Shown piece after piece: positions 26,542-36,225 of a stretch of DNA of 64,000 bases. The stretch is from Ardenticatenaceae bacterium (lineage in GTDB: Bacteria; Chloroflexota; Anaerolineae; Promineifilales; Promineifilaceae), in the NCBI GenBank assembly GCA_011525915.1, contig WYBM01000010.1, forward strand, positions 1-64,000, read 5' to 3'. Position 1 is the stretch's first letter. Every line of letters starts with the position of its first letter. The notes beneath the pieces are model-generated. The model was given only the letters and a program-made list of their open reading frames with translations. It had not been told where the DNA came from and did no database searches. The position numbers and the translations under genes were made by a program.

Positions 26542-28686
26542 TTGAACGTATCACGCCACCACGTTATGGGGCGTCTGATGGTTATCACGGCCGTCTTCTT
26601 AACCATCATTCTGGCCCAAATTCGCGCCCAGGCAGACGGCCGTATCGCCGTCGCCCTGGCTAAGAGCAACCAGATGCTGACTATGGGCAGCATGCCTTCA
26701 CTTATTTTAAACCGGGCTGAGCTGCCGCCCAATTTGCCGCCGGCCCAGTTTGTACAAGCGGTGCGCCTGGGACAAAGCGAAGCCTTGCCCTGGAACTGCC
26801 CCGCCTACCAGTGTGCCCTGGCCACTTTTTATGACCTGGCCCGAGGTGTTACCATAAACCAGGTGATCGACCTACACAGTGACACGGCCGTGGCCACCTG
26901 GGAAGATCCCTATGCCCGCCCACCCGGCACTGCCCACATACTACCATTAGCGTTGAAAATCGCTGCCGCCGATGCCCAGGTGCAGGCCACGTTGGGTGAC
27001 ATCGGCATGGCAACCCCGGTGATGATCCCCATGTCTGGCTGGCTGGCCGACGATGATTGCCGGCAGGATTGGTGTGTGGACTTGACGTTTGAAGCGCCAC
27101 AGGGTGACGGCCGTGTCTATCATGTCTTCATCAATTTGGAAAAAGGGCAGGTGGCCCGCACCTTTTACACGCGTGGCCGCCCTGATCTGGATGTGGCCCT
27201 GCCCAGCAGCCAACGCAGTGCTTTCGGCAACGGCTGCCATGAACAAGCCGGCTGGTCAATTTGCTGGGAGATGACTGCCGACGATGGTGTCAATTTTACT
27301 GAGGCCACGTTTAAGGGCACACCTGTGTTTGCCAGCGCCAAAATCGGCCAGATCGAGGCCTGGTACCCCAGTTGGCCGGGTGGCTACCGGGATGAGATCG
27401 GCTTTAACGCCTCTGTACGGCCGTTTGGCGGCACCGAGGTTGTTGATGTAGATAGAGGCAATGGCTTTGAGGTACGCCAGATGTTCACCGAATTCACTCG
27501 CTGGCCTAACTGCATCTGCTGTTACCGCTATGAACAGATTGTGCGCGTGTTTGCCGACGGCGTTTTTGAATTTGACTTTGTCTCTCATGGCCCTGGCTGT
27601 GATGATTTGTCTGTGTACCGTCCCTTCTGGCGCATTGACCTGGCCAATACCAATGAAGCCTGGGTCTGGCAAGAAACAGCCTGGGTTTCGGCAGACGTTG
27701 AGCAGGAACTACATCCGTTTGTGACCGACCTATCACCAGATGGTTACAAGCTGACTACACGCAACAGCGAGCAGCTTTATCAGTGGGCTTTGGTTCCTAC
27801 CGATCCCTTGGATTTAGATGAAGCCTACGTTTTCCTGCTGCAAGCTCATGAAAATGAAGGAGATGGCCCTATTCTTACCGGGCCGGGTGATACCTTCCAG
27901 CCACCACGTCAGTGGCTGAACGGTGACCGCCTTTCTGGTGAGCAGATCATCCTGTGGTATGTGCCTTTGCTAAAAACCAAGAAGGGCGGCCCCTGGTGGT
28001 GCATGCCTGACCCGGAGCCAGGCATTAACCAGTGCAACGCCATTTTGCGCGCCGCCCCGGTTGAGGCGCTGCATCAGCCTACGGCGGAAGAACTGGCACA
28101 GCTGCCCGCGCCTACGGCTACAACTCCGCCGGTAGCCACAGACATGCCCGCGCCCACACCCACACCCCGCCCTATTCAAGGGGATACGGCTGAAGAAATC
28201 ATCCTCAATTCGGGGTGTGGCGCCTGCCACAGCATAGGCGCATTGGGGGAAAAGGGCAAAGTGGGGCCAGATTTGTCTGATATTGGCGCGGTGGCCGGGG
28301 AACGGGTGCCAGACCTGAGCGCCACCGCCTATCTGCGGCAATCTATCCTGGAGCCAAACGTCTTTATCGCCCCAGAGTGCCCTAATGGCGCCTGCCTGGC
28401 CAACATCATGCCAACAGATTACGCTTCACGGCTGACAGCCAGCCAGATAGACATCATGATCGCCTTCCTGTTGACCCAAATAGAACCCATACCGGAACCG
28501 TTAATGACCATTGGGGGAGATGCTGTGCTGCCAACGGCCGTCCCCAAAACAGACCCTCTGGCCAAAAGCCCTAACTCACTAACAGCCGCGGGCCAGGACG
28601 CAAACTATGCCATTCAGTTCCTGCTTTTAGGGATGGTGTTTATGTTGACGCTGTTTTTACTGCGGCAACGGCCGTCTGACCAGTAA
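26542..28686 (+). CDS. Copper-amine-oxidase-like protein fused to cytochrome c
   Basis: An exported 714-aa protein. A signal peptide or anchor lies at residues 8-30. Residues about 60-220 look PepSY/CAO-N-like. About 220-520 resembles the large beta-sandwich domain of copper amine oxidases (RYEQIVRVFADGVFEF; later GEQIILWYVPL and WWCMPDPEPG). A Pro/Thr linker leads to a monohaem cytochrome c domain at about 550-660 with CGACHS and a likely axial Met in IMPTDYASRL. A final helix sits at about 690-708. The amine-oxidase active site looks degenerate: the TPQ tetrad N-Y-D/E-Y reads C-Y-R-Y, and the His-x-His copper ligands are not evident. TTG at 26542 is taken as start because AGGAG precedes it by six bases. 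A redox role at the membrane is likely; the reaction is unknown. Confidence 0.65.
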   Translation: MNVSRHHVMGRLMVITAVFLTIILAQIRAQADGRIAVALAKSNQMLTMGSMPSLILNRAELPPNLPPAQFVQAVRLGQSEALPWNCPAYQCALATFYDLARGVTINQVIDLHSDTAVATWEDPYARPPGTAHILPLALKIAAADAQVQATLGDIGMATPVMIPMSGWLADDDCRQDWCVDLTFEAPQGDGRVYHVFINLEKGQVARTFYTRGRPDLDVALPSSQRSAFGNGCHEQAGWSICWEMTADDGVNFTEATFKGTPVFASAKIGQIEAWYPSWPGGYRDEIGFNASVRPFGGTEVVDVDRGNGFEVRQMFTEFTRWPNCICCYRYEQIVRVFADGVFEFDFVSHGPGCDDLSVYRPFWRIDLANTNEAWVWQETAWVSADVEQELHPFVTDLSPDGYKLTTRNSEQLYQWALVPTDPLDLDEAYVFLLQAHENEGDGPILTGPGDTFQPPRQWLNGDRLSGEQIILWYVPLLKTKKGGPWWCMPDPEPGINQCNAILRAAPVEALHQPTAEELAQLPAPTATTPPVATDMPAPTPTPRPIQGDTAEEIILNSGCGACHSIGALGEKGKVGPDLSDIGAVAGERVPDLSATAYLRQSILEPNVFIAPECPNGACLANIMPTDYASRLTASQIDIMIAFLLTQIEPIPEPLMTIGGDAVLPTAVPKTDPLAKSPNSLTAAGQDANYAIQFLLLGMVFMLTLFLLRQRPSDQ

Positions 28687-28710
28687 TCGCTCATCCGTGA
28701 CCGCTGCCGA

Positions 28711-29175
28711 TCAGCGATATTTCTCGCGCAGCGCCCGCTCCAATTGACGTTCAGAATCACGTTTGGCAATGGTCTGGCGCTTGTCATGTAATTTTTTACC
28801 ACGGGCCAGGGCAATTTCAATCTTGGCCCGGCCATCTTTCAGGTACAGCATTGTCGGCACCAGGGTCAGCCCTTTTTGCTCCAGGTGGGCAATGATGCGG
28901 TTTATTTCACGGCGATGCAGCAGCAGTTTACGTGGACGCACCGGATCGTGGTTGTCTCGGTTACCGTGTTTATATTCCGCAATGTGGGCGTCAAAGAGCC
29001 ATAATTCACCGTTAAGCGGCTTTACATAACTGCGCTGCAAATTAACCTGGTGGTTGCGAATGGCTTTAATCTCTGTGCCTTGCAATGCCAACCCAGCCTC
29101 AAATCTATCTAACAGCTCATATTCGTGGGCAGCCCGCTTGTTATGGGCAACCACCTTTTTACCAACCGGCTTCAT
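28711..29175 (-). CDS. smpB: SsrA-binding protein
   Basis: Small RNA-binding protein (154 aa) that brings tmRNA to stalled ribosomes for trans-translation. The conserved core is clear: NKRAAHEYELLDRFEAGLAL, QGTEIKAIR, and LHRREINRI. The basic C-terminal tail (KKLHDKRQTIAKRDSERQLE) inserts in the empty mRNA channel. Length is standard. It is downstream of two S41 proteases on the same strand, 69 bp after the second. The matching ssrA gene was not found in the window. Confidence 0.96.
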   Translation of the reverse strand: MKPVGKKVVAHNKRAAHEYELLDRFEAGLALQGTEIKAIRNHQVNLQRSYVKPLNGELWLFDAHIAEYKHGNRDNHDPVRPRKLLLHRREINRIIAHLEQKGLTLVPTMLYLKDGRAKIEIALARGKKLHDKRQTIAKRDSERQLERALREKYR

Positions 29176-29244
29176 GTATGTAACTGCAAACCTTAACCCA
29201 TCGTCCGTTAGCCAATGTCAACCAACGGATCACAGAGCAAGGGT

Positions 29245-30621
29245 TTACTCTCCTTCCAGAATGTACTCAATAGCCCGCTGCAACTGGACGTCCTCTTCAG
29301 CATCAAATGCCATAGGCACTTCAATATCTGGCGTGACACCTGCCTTGTCAATAGAGTTATTATTTGGCGTATACCAACGGGCCACGGTGACACGCATTTC
29401 TGAACCATCAGACAACTCATGAACCTGTTGTACAGAGCCTTTGCCAAACGTGGTTTCGCCAATAAGAACGGCCCGGCCGTGATCTTGCAGCGCCCCGGCC
29501 ACAATTTCTGAAGCACTGGCACTGCCGGGGTTCACCAGCACCACCAATGTGATCAACTCACCAACATCCCCATCATCGGCCCGAAAGGTTTGATCCAGGC
29601 CGGCCCGGTTACGCTCAAACAGCACCACATTTTCCGGCAAGAAAATATCAGCTACCGCCACCGACTGGTTCAAAAAGCCACCAGGGTTATCCCGCAAGTC
29701 GAAAATTAGCGCCTGTGGATCTTGCGCCAGCAACTCTTCCAGGGCAGCAATCGTTTTTTCTGTGGCCGTCTGGTTAAACTCTTGCAAGTGGATGTAGGCA
29801 ATGCCATTGTCTAACATTTCGTATTCCACGGTGGGAATTTCAAAGCGGACGCGAGTAATGACAAACTCCAGCGGCTCTGGCTCCCCTTCACGGAGGATGG
29901 TGAGCGTCACATCTGTGCCCCGCGGCCCGCGCACCAGCATGATCACTTCGTCAAATGAGACCCCGTCCATAGGCAGCCCATCCACGGCCGTGACAATATC
30001 CCCAGGCAACAGGCCCGCTTTTTCGGCTGGTTGGCCAGGGATGGGACGCACGATCTCAAACTGCCCCTCTTCATTTTCGCGCACAAAGGCACCGATGCCT
30101 TCCACTGACCCGGCAGCGTCTTCACGCAGGCGGGCGGCTACGTCTGGGGGAATAAAACGGGTAAATTCATCATCCAGGGTTTCCAGAGAACCGGCAATAG
30201 CCGAATACAGCACGTCTTCATTGACGGGAATATCGCCATCAAATTGGGTTTGCACCAGGCGCCACGCCTCATAAAAAACGGCAAAGTCAATGTCTTGAGG
30301 GTTGCCCTGCACTGCGGCCGTACCCTCTCCGGCACCTTCTTCCGGTTCTGCGGCTTCGCCCACCACTGCTGGGGCTTCCACCTCGCGAATCACTTCCCGT
30401 GTCACTTCTACTTGCTCAGTTACCGTTTCCGTCACGGTCTCTATGACCGTTTCGATCACCGTCTCTGTGAGCACTTCGGTGACCGTTTGTGGTTCTACAG
30501 AGGCCTGACCCACGCTGTAGCCAATGGCAGCCGCTGCCATGATCATAACCAGACCTATGATGACCAGGCCTACAATCAGCCTGGGGTTCGTTCCCTTTGA
30601 TGTTTGTTCAACTGATGACAT
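29245..30621 (-). CDS. S41 family C-terminal processing peptidase, second of two
   Basis: Membrane-anchored periplasmic/extracytoplasmic serine protease of 458 aa: an N-terminal helix (about residues 15-38), a Val/Glu/Thr-rich coiled spacer (residues 45-80), a PDZ domain (GIGAFVRENEEGQFEIVRPIPGQPAEKAGLLPGD) and the S41 catalytic domain with PGSASASEIVAGAL (Ser) and GKGSVQQV (Lys). Ctp/Tsp enzymes trim or degrade envelope proteins from their C-termini. It is about five to ten bases downstream of a paralogue, so the two come from duplication and are co-transcribed. ATG 30621 is chosen on an AGGGA site; GTG 30627 is the alternative. Confidence 0.92.
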   Translation of the reverse strand: MSSVEQTSKGTNPRLIVGLVIIGLVMIMAAAAIGYSVGQASVEPQTVTEVLTETVIETVIETVTETVTEQVEVTREVIREVEAPAVVGEAAEPEEGAGEGTAAVQGNPQDIDFAVFYEAWRLVQTQFDGDIPVNEDVLYSAIAGSLETLDDEFTRFIPPDVAARLREDAAGSVEGIGAFVRENEEGQFEIVRPIPGQPAEKAGLLPGDIVTAVDGLPMDGVSFDEVIMLVRGPRGTDVTLTILREGEPEPLEFVITRVRFEIPTVEYEMLDNGIAYIHLQEFNQTATEKTIAALEELLAQDPQALIFDLRDNPGGFLNQSVAVADIFLPENVVLFERNRAGLDQTFRADDGDVGELITLVVLVNPGSASASEIVAGALQDHGRAVLIGETTFGKGSVQQVHELSDGSEMRVTVARWYTPNNNSIDKAGVTPDIEVPMAFDAEEDVQLQRAIEYILEGE

Positions 30622-30632
30622 ACCCACTTCCC

Positions 30633-31838
30633 TTACTCTATCGTTTGCAGTTCTATAATTGCCTGATTTAACACCGCATCACGGCCGTTATCAATATCTT
30701 CTTGTGTCACCGTCACCAGCACATCGGGCTGCAGACCCTGGCCATCAATCTGGTGGCGGGCCGGGGTAAACCAGCGCGAAGCTGTTACGTGTACGGAGGA
30801 ACCATCGCTCAAATCATACACCAACTGTACCGACCCTTTGCCAAATGTGGCCCCGCTGCCCACTAAAACAGCACGGTCACGGTCTTGCAGCGCGCCAGCC
30901 AAAATTTCTGACGAACTGGCGCTGCCCCCATCTACCAGCACTATCAGCGGCATGTTAGTATCAAGCACCTCATCTGTAGCGCTGTATACCTGTTCCTCTT
31001 CACCACGTGTCTGCTGGTATAAAATAACGCCCTCTGACAAAAAATGATCGGCCACATCAATGGCTGCGTCCAACAAACCCCCACCATTGCCGCGCAAATC
31101 CAGAATTAGTTTGTCTGCGCCGCTCTCTTGCAGGCTGGCAATGGCCTCAGCCACCTCTTTCTCGCTTTCGCCACTGAACCGGGTCAGCTGAATGTAGCCA
31201 ATTGTCTTATCATCTGGCAACAGACGGTAAGCGACTGAAGGAATGAGAATGTCACCCCGTTTAACGGCCACATTTATGGATTCGGCCGACCCCGGCCGCC
31301 GCACGGTCAGCACCACCGTCGTTCCTTTTTCACCACGAATCAGGTCAGCCACTTCTTGTACGGTCATCTCTGGCATGATGTCACGGCCGTCAACCGCCAG
31401 CAACACGTCTCCCATCTGAATGCCTGCCAGTTCTGCCGGATTACCGGGAATGGGCTCTAAAATGATGTCGCCACCTTCTTCTGGCCGGGTTAACGTGGCT
31501 CCAATGCCGCCATACGTGCCCTGCAATGATTCCCGTTCTTGTTCACGAGCTACCGGCTCTACAAAAAATGTATACGGATCATTTAATAAACTCATAGCGC
31601 CACGAATAGCACCGTACGTCACCTGTTGTGATGAGGGTAGTTCTCCCAAAAAGCTGGACTGGACATGCCCCCAGGCCTCCCAGAACAAGCCGAAGTCCTC
31701 TTCTGTTTCCGCAAAAACAGAGGGGACTCCTCGCTGCATTTCCACAAAATCATTGGTGAAATAACCAGCAATAAAAGCGCTGGCAGCCAGCAATATCAGC
31801 AGCATGACGGCTAACAGATTGCGAATTCGTTCAGACAT
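30633..31838 (-). CDS. S41 family C-terminal processing peptidase, first of two
   Basis: A 401-aa paralogue of the next gene with the same plan: N-terminal helix (about residues 6-27), PDZ domain (GIGATLTRPEEGGDIILEP) and catalytic domain with GSASSSEILAGAL (Ser) and GATFGKGSVQLV (Lys). It lacks the long Val/Glu/Thr-rich spacer. The ATG at 31838 is used because the membrane helix follows directly; the frame extends to 31883 with no better site. An AAAACGT palindrome (31857-31910) is in its immediate 5' region and may be part of its promoter or operator. First gene of the S41-S41-smpB run. Confidence 0.9.
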   Translation of the reverse strand: MSERIRNLLAVMLLILLAASAFIAGYFTNDFVEMQRGVPSVFAETEEDFGLFWEAWGHVQSSFLGELPSSQQVTYGAIRGAMSLLNDPYTFFVEPVAREQERESLQGTYGGIGATLTRPEEGGDIILEPIPGNPAELAGIQMGDVLLAVDGRDIMPEMTVQEVADLIRGEKGTTVVLTVRRPGSAESINVAVKRGDILIPSVAYRLLPDDKTIGYIQLTRFSGESEKEVAEAIASLQESGADKLILDLRGNGGGLLDAAIDVADHFLSEGVILYQQTRGEEEQVYSATDEVLDTNMPLIVLVDGGSASSSEILAGALQDRDRAVLVGSGATFGKGSVQLVYDLSDGSSVHVTASRWFTPARHQIDGQGLQPDVLVTVTQEDIDNGRDAVLNQAIIELQTIE

Positions 31839-31856
31839 AGTGTTGCTCTTTCCAGG

Positions 31857-31910
31857 AAACGTAAAACGTAAAACGCAAACCATTTCTCGCTTTACGTTTT
31901 ACGTTTTGCG
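31857..31910. promoter_or_regulatory. AAAACGT palindrome upstream of the S41 pair
   Basis: Two arms made of CGTAAAA units: 31860-31872 is the exact inverse of 31891-31903 (13 bp), with longer partial pairing. It lies 20-70 bases before the S41 start on the minus strand. It could be an operator, the -35/-10 area being just beyond, or a repeat of the same word-type class as the ACTGA elements. Not assigned further. Confidence 0.4.
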
Positions 31911-32169
31911 ACCATTATCTAAAAGCTGGCGAGATTGTAACACAGGTGGTTTGGTGAGCAATCTACGTTATAATCAGGCTCATTATCAGGTAATGCTAAA
32001 CAGGCCGCAAAAACGCCGCTTTGCCCCTGGCTGTCTGCATTACCATTTACCAGACAAAGCATAAGCCACAAAATGAACAGGGAACAGGACACCACAGGTC
32101 TTCTCTGTTAAATTTATGGTGGCTTTTTTAAAGCGGAGAGCTATTCCTTCTTTTGGCGTTGGATTGTTG

Positions 32170-35100
32170 ATGAAACGGTTTTGGTTGTTACTGCTTTTGT
32201 TTGTGGCCGTGTGGTGGCCGCCGTCTGGAGCCACGGCCGTTTCCCCCCCGGCCTTACCTGCCTGGCAGGACGCTGAGCCCACCCCTGCTCCGGAAAAGGA
32301 TACGGCGGCGCAGGCCAGGGCGCTGTGGGAAACGATGAGCGTGGAAGAACGTGTCGGCCAGCTCTTTCTGGTCACATTTGAAGGCGACCAGGTGTCCTCC
32401 GGCAGCGCCATCACTGACCTTATCCTCAATTACCACGTTGGCAGCCTGGCGCTGGATCGGGAAAACAATAACATCACCGGGTATGGCAACCCGGCTAACG
32501 CACCCATACAGGTGGCCGAACTGACCAACAGCTTGCAAGAAGTGGCGCTGCTAGGCACGGCCGTGTTTACGCAGACGGGCGTCAGCGAAGACACATCTCT
32601 TTTCCCGTCGGTGGCACAACCACCAAAACGTGATCACATACCCTTGCTTATCGCCATCAGTCAGGATGGTGACGGGTATCCTGATACCCAGCTCTTTAAC
32701 GGCCTGACCCAAACGCCCAGCAACCTGGCGCTTGGCGCTACCTGGCAGCCAGAAAATGCCCGCATCACCGGTGATGTGGTGGGGCGGGAATTGGCCGCCC
32801 TGGGTGTTAATATGCTCATCGGGCCAGTGCTGGATGTGCTGGAAAAACCATCCATCACCAATCAAAACACGTTGGGAATTCGTGTTTTTGGCGGCGATCC
32901 TTACTGGGTGGGGTTAATGGGGCAGGCTTATACCGATGGTGTGCATCGTGGCAGCCACGGCCGTGTGGCCGTTATCGCCAAACACTTCCCCGGTTTTGGG
33001 GCTAGTGACCGCCGGCTGCATGATGAAATCCCCACCGTGCAAAAAGTACTGGCACAACTGGAACAGGTAGACCTGGCGCCTTTTATCGCCGTCACCGGTG
33101 GGGCCGGCAGTCTCGGCCAGAAAGCTGACGGATTGTTGACCGCACACATCCGGTACCAGGGCTTCCAGGGCAACATCCGCGCCACCACCAACCCCATCAG
33201 CCTGGATGCCCAGGCGTTAAACACTTTGATGCAATTGTCAGGGTTTAGCAGTTGGCGGCAGCAGGGCGGCGTTATTGTCTCTGACGTCTTAGGGGTGCGC
33301 GCCGTGGAACGTTTTTATGATAACACCGAGCAAGAATTCCCCCACCGGGTAGTGGCCAAAGATGCCTTTCTGGCTGGTAATGACCTGCTTTACCTGGCTG
33401 ACTTTGCTCTGGGTGATGCCCCCTATGAACAACAGTTAGCCAACATTCAAGACACCATTGTATGGTTTCAAGAGCGCTACCGCTCTGACGTTGCCTTCCA
33501 GGCTCAGGTAGACACGGCCGTGCTGCGAATTCTGCAAATGAAGCTGCGGCTCTATGATCATGATTTTTCCCTAGAAAATGTTCTGATCGATGCCTCGCCA
33601 GAAGGCCTCATGGCGACCGTTGGCACTGGCAGCGCCACCATGTTTGATGTGGCCAAAAACGCAGCCACCCTCATTTCGCCAAGCAGCGATGTACTGGCCG
33701 AACGGCTGGCGCGCCCCCCTGGCCCTGGCGAAGAAATCATCATCTTCACTGATGTGCGTGAAGCACAACAATGTACAGCGTGTCCAACGCAGCTGCCCTT
33801 TAGCCAGACTGCCTTGCAAGAACGTATTCTAGCGCTGTATGGCCCGCAATCTAGCGGCCAGGTACGGCCAGATCAGATCACCAGCTACTCTTTTGCCGAC
33901 TTAAATGCTTTCCTGGCAGCGGGCCCGGCTCCCATCATTTACAATACCACCCCCGTGACACCCACCATTGTGCCCGATGCGGAGTTAACACCAGAATCAG
34001 GCACGGCCGTGGCTTTCCCTTCGGCCACGCCGCCGCCAGAATACCTGGTACAGGAATCCCTGCGCAATGCTGACTGGATCATCTTTGCCATGGTAGACAA
34101 TGGCCCCCATGCTCGTGCGCTTAGCAATTTCCTGGCCCAGCGGCCTGACCTGGTGCGCGGCCGTCAGGTGATCGCGTTCGCCTACAATGCACCCTATTTC
34201 CTGGATACCACCGAAATTACGCAGTTAACCGCTTATTATGGGATGTTCAGCAAAATAGATGCCTTTATTGACGCCTCGGTACGTGCCCTTTTCCAGGAAC
34301 TCCCCTTACGCGGCGCCTCTCCAATTAACATTGATGCCGTTAACTATCATATCTTTTCCCAGACGCAGCCCGCACCGGGCCAGATTATTCCCTTGCAATA
34401 CACCTTTGGCGGCGAGACCGTGCAATCATCTGCAGAGACCGATCCTTTGCCTGTGGCCGTGGGTGACACTTTGCAGCTGCAAACGGGGGTAATTATAGAC
34501 CGCAACGGTAACCCGGTGCCTGATAACACCATTGTTCGGTTTATTGAGTGGGATCGTATTGCCGGGGCCAGGAGCATTATTGGCGAGGCTCCCACGCGTA
34601 ATGGTGTGGCCCGGTGGGACTACCTGTTGGTGGCCCGCACAGAAGGGGGAAAATTCCGCATTGGGGTGGAAGCAGGCAATGCCGTCATTTCCCAAGAACT
34701 GGATATCTCTGTAAGTAATTCGGCGGAAGGTGAAGTGAAATTGGAGATCATCAACCCCACGCCAGCACCGACAGACACGCCCACACCCACATTGATGCCT
34801 TCGCCCACATCTTCCTTGACGCCAGAGCCAACAAACTTGCCGCCAGCCACCCCGCTGGCGCCGACAGGTGTTGATAGGGAACCTGGCCTGGTGATTGAAT
34901 TGTCGGAGTTTCTCATGCTAATGGCCGTAACAACCGGCCTGATGCTTGTGATTGGCATGGCTACCGTGGCTGGGCGACGCCAACGGCTTAATTTGGAACA
35001 GCAGCTTGGCTGGCTCTTATGGGGTGCGGCTGGGGGCTTGTTGTTTTATCTGTATTATGCCTTGGGCTTGCCGGGCACGGCCGTGTTTACCAATTTAGGC

Positions 35101-35184
35101 ATATGGATGGGCCTGGTGACAACACTGACCGGGGGGCTGACCGGCCTTTTTGCCTACCATCTGCGCCATTATTCCGCCCGTTAA
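32170..35184 (+). CDS. Glycoside hydrolase family 3 protein with membrane anchor
   Basis: Secreted 1004-aa protein. MKRFWLLLLLFVAVWW is a signal peptide; I start at 32170 for that reason, though the frame is open from 32116. The GH3 N-domain covers about residues 55-470: IAISQDGDG, a NagZ-like KHFPGFGASDRRLH dyad, and ISDVLGV-type VSDVLGVRAV holding the nucleophile Asp. A C-terminal GH3-like region follows, then an Ig-like part (about 750-880), a Pro/Thr linker and two or three helices at 905-1000. Family members cleave beta-N-acetylglucosamine or glucose ends; the motif type suggests a beta-N-acetylglucosaminidase. No paired peptidoglycan gene is adjacent. Confidence 0.85.
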   Translation: MKRFWLLLLLFVAVWWPPSGATAVSPPALPAWQDAEPTPAPEKDTAAQARALWETMSVEERVGQLFLVTFEGDQVSSGSAITDLILNYHVGSLALDRENNNITGYGNPANAPIQVAELTNSLQEVALLGTAVFTQTGVSEDTSLFPSVAQPPKRDHIPLLIAISQDGDGYPDTQLFNGLTQTPSNLALGATWQPENARITGDVVGRELAALGVNMLIGPVLDVLEKPSITNQNTLGIRVFGGDPYWVGLMGQAYTDGVHRGSHGRVAVIAKHFPGFGASDRRLHDEIPTVQKVLAQLEQVDLAPFIAVTGGAGSLGQKADGLLTAHIRYQGFQGNIRATTNPISLDAQALNTLMQLSGFSSWRQQGGVIVSDVLGVRAVERFYDNTEQEFPHRVVAKDAFLAGNDLLYLADFALGDAPYEQQLANIQDTIVWFQERYRSDVAFQAQVDTAVLRILQMKLRLYDHDFSLENVLIDASPEGLMATVGTGSATMFDVAKNAATLISPSSDVLAERLARPPGPGEEIIIFTDVREAQQCTACPTQLPFSQTALQERILALYGPQSSGQVRPDQITSYSFADLNAFLAAGPAPIIYNTTPVTPTIVPDAELTPESGTAVAFPSATPPPEYLVQESLRNADWIIFAMVDNGPHARALSNFLAQRPDLVRGRQVIAFAYNAPYFLDTTEITQLTAYYGMFSKIDAFIDASVRALFQELPLRGASPINIDAVNYHIFSQTQPAPGQIIPLQYTFGGETVQSSAETDPLPVAVGDTLQLQTGVIIDRNGNPVPDNTIVRFIEWDRIAGARSIIGEAPTRNGVARWDYLLVARTEGGKFRIGVEAGNAVISQELDISVSNSAEGEVKLEIINPTPAPTDTPTPTLMPSPTSSLTPEPTNLPPATPLAPTGVDREPGLVIELSEFLMLMAVTTGLMLVIGMATVAGRRQRLNLEQQLGWLLWGAAGGLLFYLYYALGLPGTAVFTNLGIWMGLVTTLTGGLTGLFAYHLRHYSAR

Positions 35185-35227
35185 CAAGACAAGTATCACC
35201 GGGCAGTTATTTTTAGACGGCTACTAA

Positions 35228-35286
35228 GGCAAGACAGAGAGGGCCCAATGGCAATAACCCTCAGACTATGCCCCGCCTGTCTTGCC
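35228..35286. terminator. Inverted repeat after the GH3 gene
   Basis: GGCAAGACAG (35228-35237) pairs perfectly with CTGTCTTGCC (35277-35286) around a 39-base centre. It stands between the convergent GH3 and toastrack genes and could stop transcription from either side, although neither arm has a T-run. Confidence 0.45.
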
Positions 35287-35325
35287 ATGACCAATGGTGC
35301 TTTAGGAAACCCTATAAGAGGGCCA

Positions 35326-36126
35326 TCAGGGCGCTATCTGTAAGTTAATGTCGCCAATACCACCTTGCAAATCTACGGTCAGCGTTACCGGCGAGGTGCC
35401 ATAAGCATCATTGACGTAATGCTTTCCTTCCAGGCGAAAGCCGCTGGCATTTAAATTGCCTATGCCCACATCGGCATCCACAATAACGCCCACATCGGCC
35501 GGTACCATCACTGTCAATTGGCCCACACCAGCCTCAATAGAAATAAAGGCATCTTGTACCCATTCACCAGTTAGATCGATCGTCGATTCACCGGCGCCCG
35601 TCTGTACTTCAGCGCTGCGCAGCGGGCTGCCACCCAAACGCACCTGCGCCTCACCGGCCCCTGTTTCCAGGCTAAGCCGTTCCACAGCCAACGAACCCAG
35701 ATCAAGCTGGCTTTCACCCGCACCCAGGCTTATGTCCAATTCCAGAGGCACCGCATTATTAAATTGCAGGTTCCAGGTGTATTCCACGTCACCGTTGGGG
35801 ATGCCGTAGAATTGGCCGCCAGGCTGGGAAATGGTAAGACGGCCGTTTTCCTCATTGACTTTGTACGTTATCTCTGGTTCCCACTCGGCCACATTGTACT
35901 GAAATTCAGCGTCCATCAGGTCAGATGCCCCGCCAGCAACAGACAACTGGCCAAAGCCCATGTTAATGTCCACTATTACCGCCTCCGCACTGCCTATTTC
36001 TACGCTTTCCGTTTTTGTTTCTAAAGAACCCGTCTCCACGGTGCTGAAGTTACAGGCTGACAAAGACAGAACCAGGAAGATGATGCCAATAAGCCAGCGT
36101 GATTGTTTATAATTTTGTCGTTTCAT
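35326..36126 (-). CDS. Lipoprotein with toastrack (LiaF/DUF4097-like) domain
   Basis: A 266-aa lipoprotein: signal peptide and lipobox LSLSAC (Cys about residue 25). The rest is a series of short beta repeats, such as LDISLGAGESQLDLGSL, LETGAGEAQVRLGG, VQTGAGESTIDLTG, IEAGVGQLTVMVP and DVGIGNLNASGF. This pattern is that of right-handed beta-solenoid toastrack domains in LiaF/YvqF-like envelope-stress proteins. It probably binds a lipid or protein partner at the surface. No LiaRS kinase is near it. Confidence 0.75.
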   Translation of the reverse strand: MKRQNYKQSRWLIGIIFLVLSLSACNFSTVETGSLETKTESVEIGSAEAVIVDINMGFGQLSVAGGASDLMDAEFQYNVAEWEPEITYKVNEENGRLTISQPGGQFYGIPNGDVEYTWNLQFNNAVPLELDISLGAGESQLDLGSLAVERLSLETGAGEAQVRLGGSPLRSAEVQTGAGESTIDLTGEWVQDAFISIEAGVGQLTVMVPADVGVIVDADVGIGNLNASGFRLEGKHYVNDAYGTSPVTLTVDLQGGIGDINLQIAP

Positions 36127-36225
36127 TTGCCTACCTCTTACACAAGATCAGATTTGTTCTTACTTTCACAATCTGGCCATGTATACGGTTTAGCCTGGCT
36201 GTTTGTTGCACAATGGGGTGTTAAA

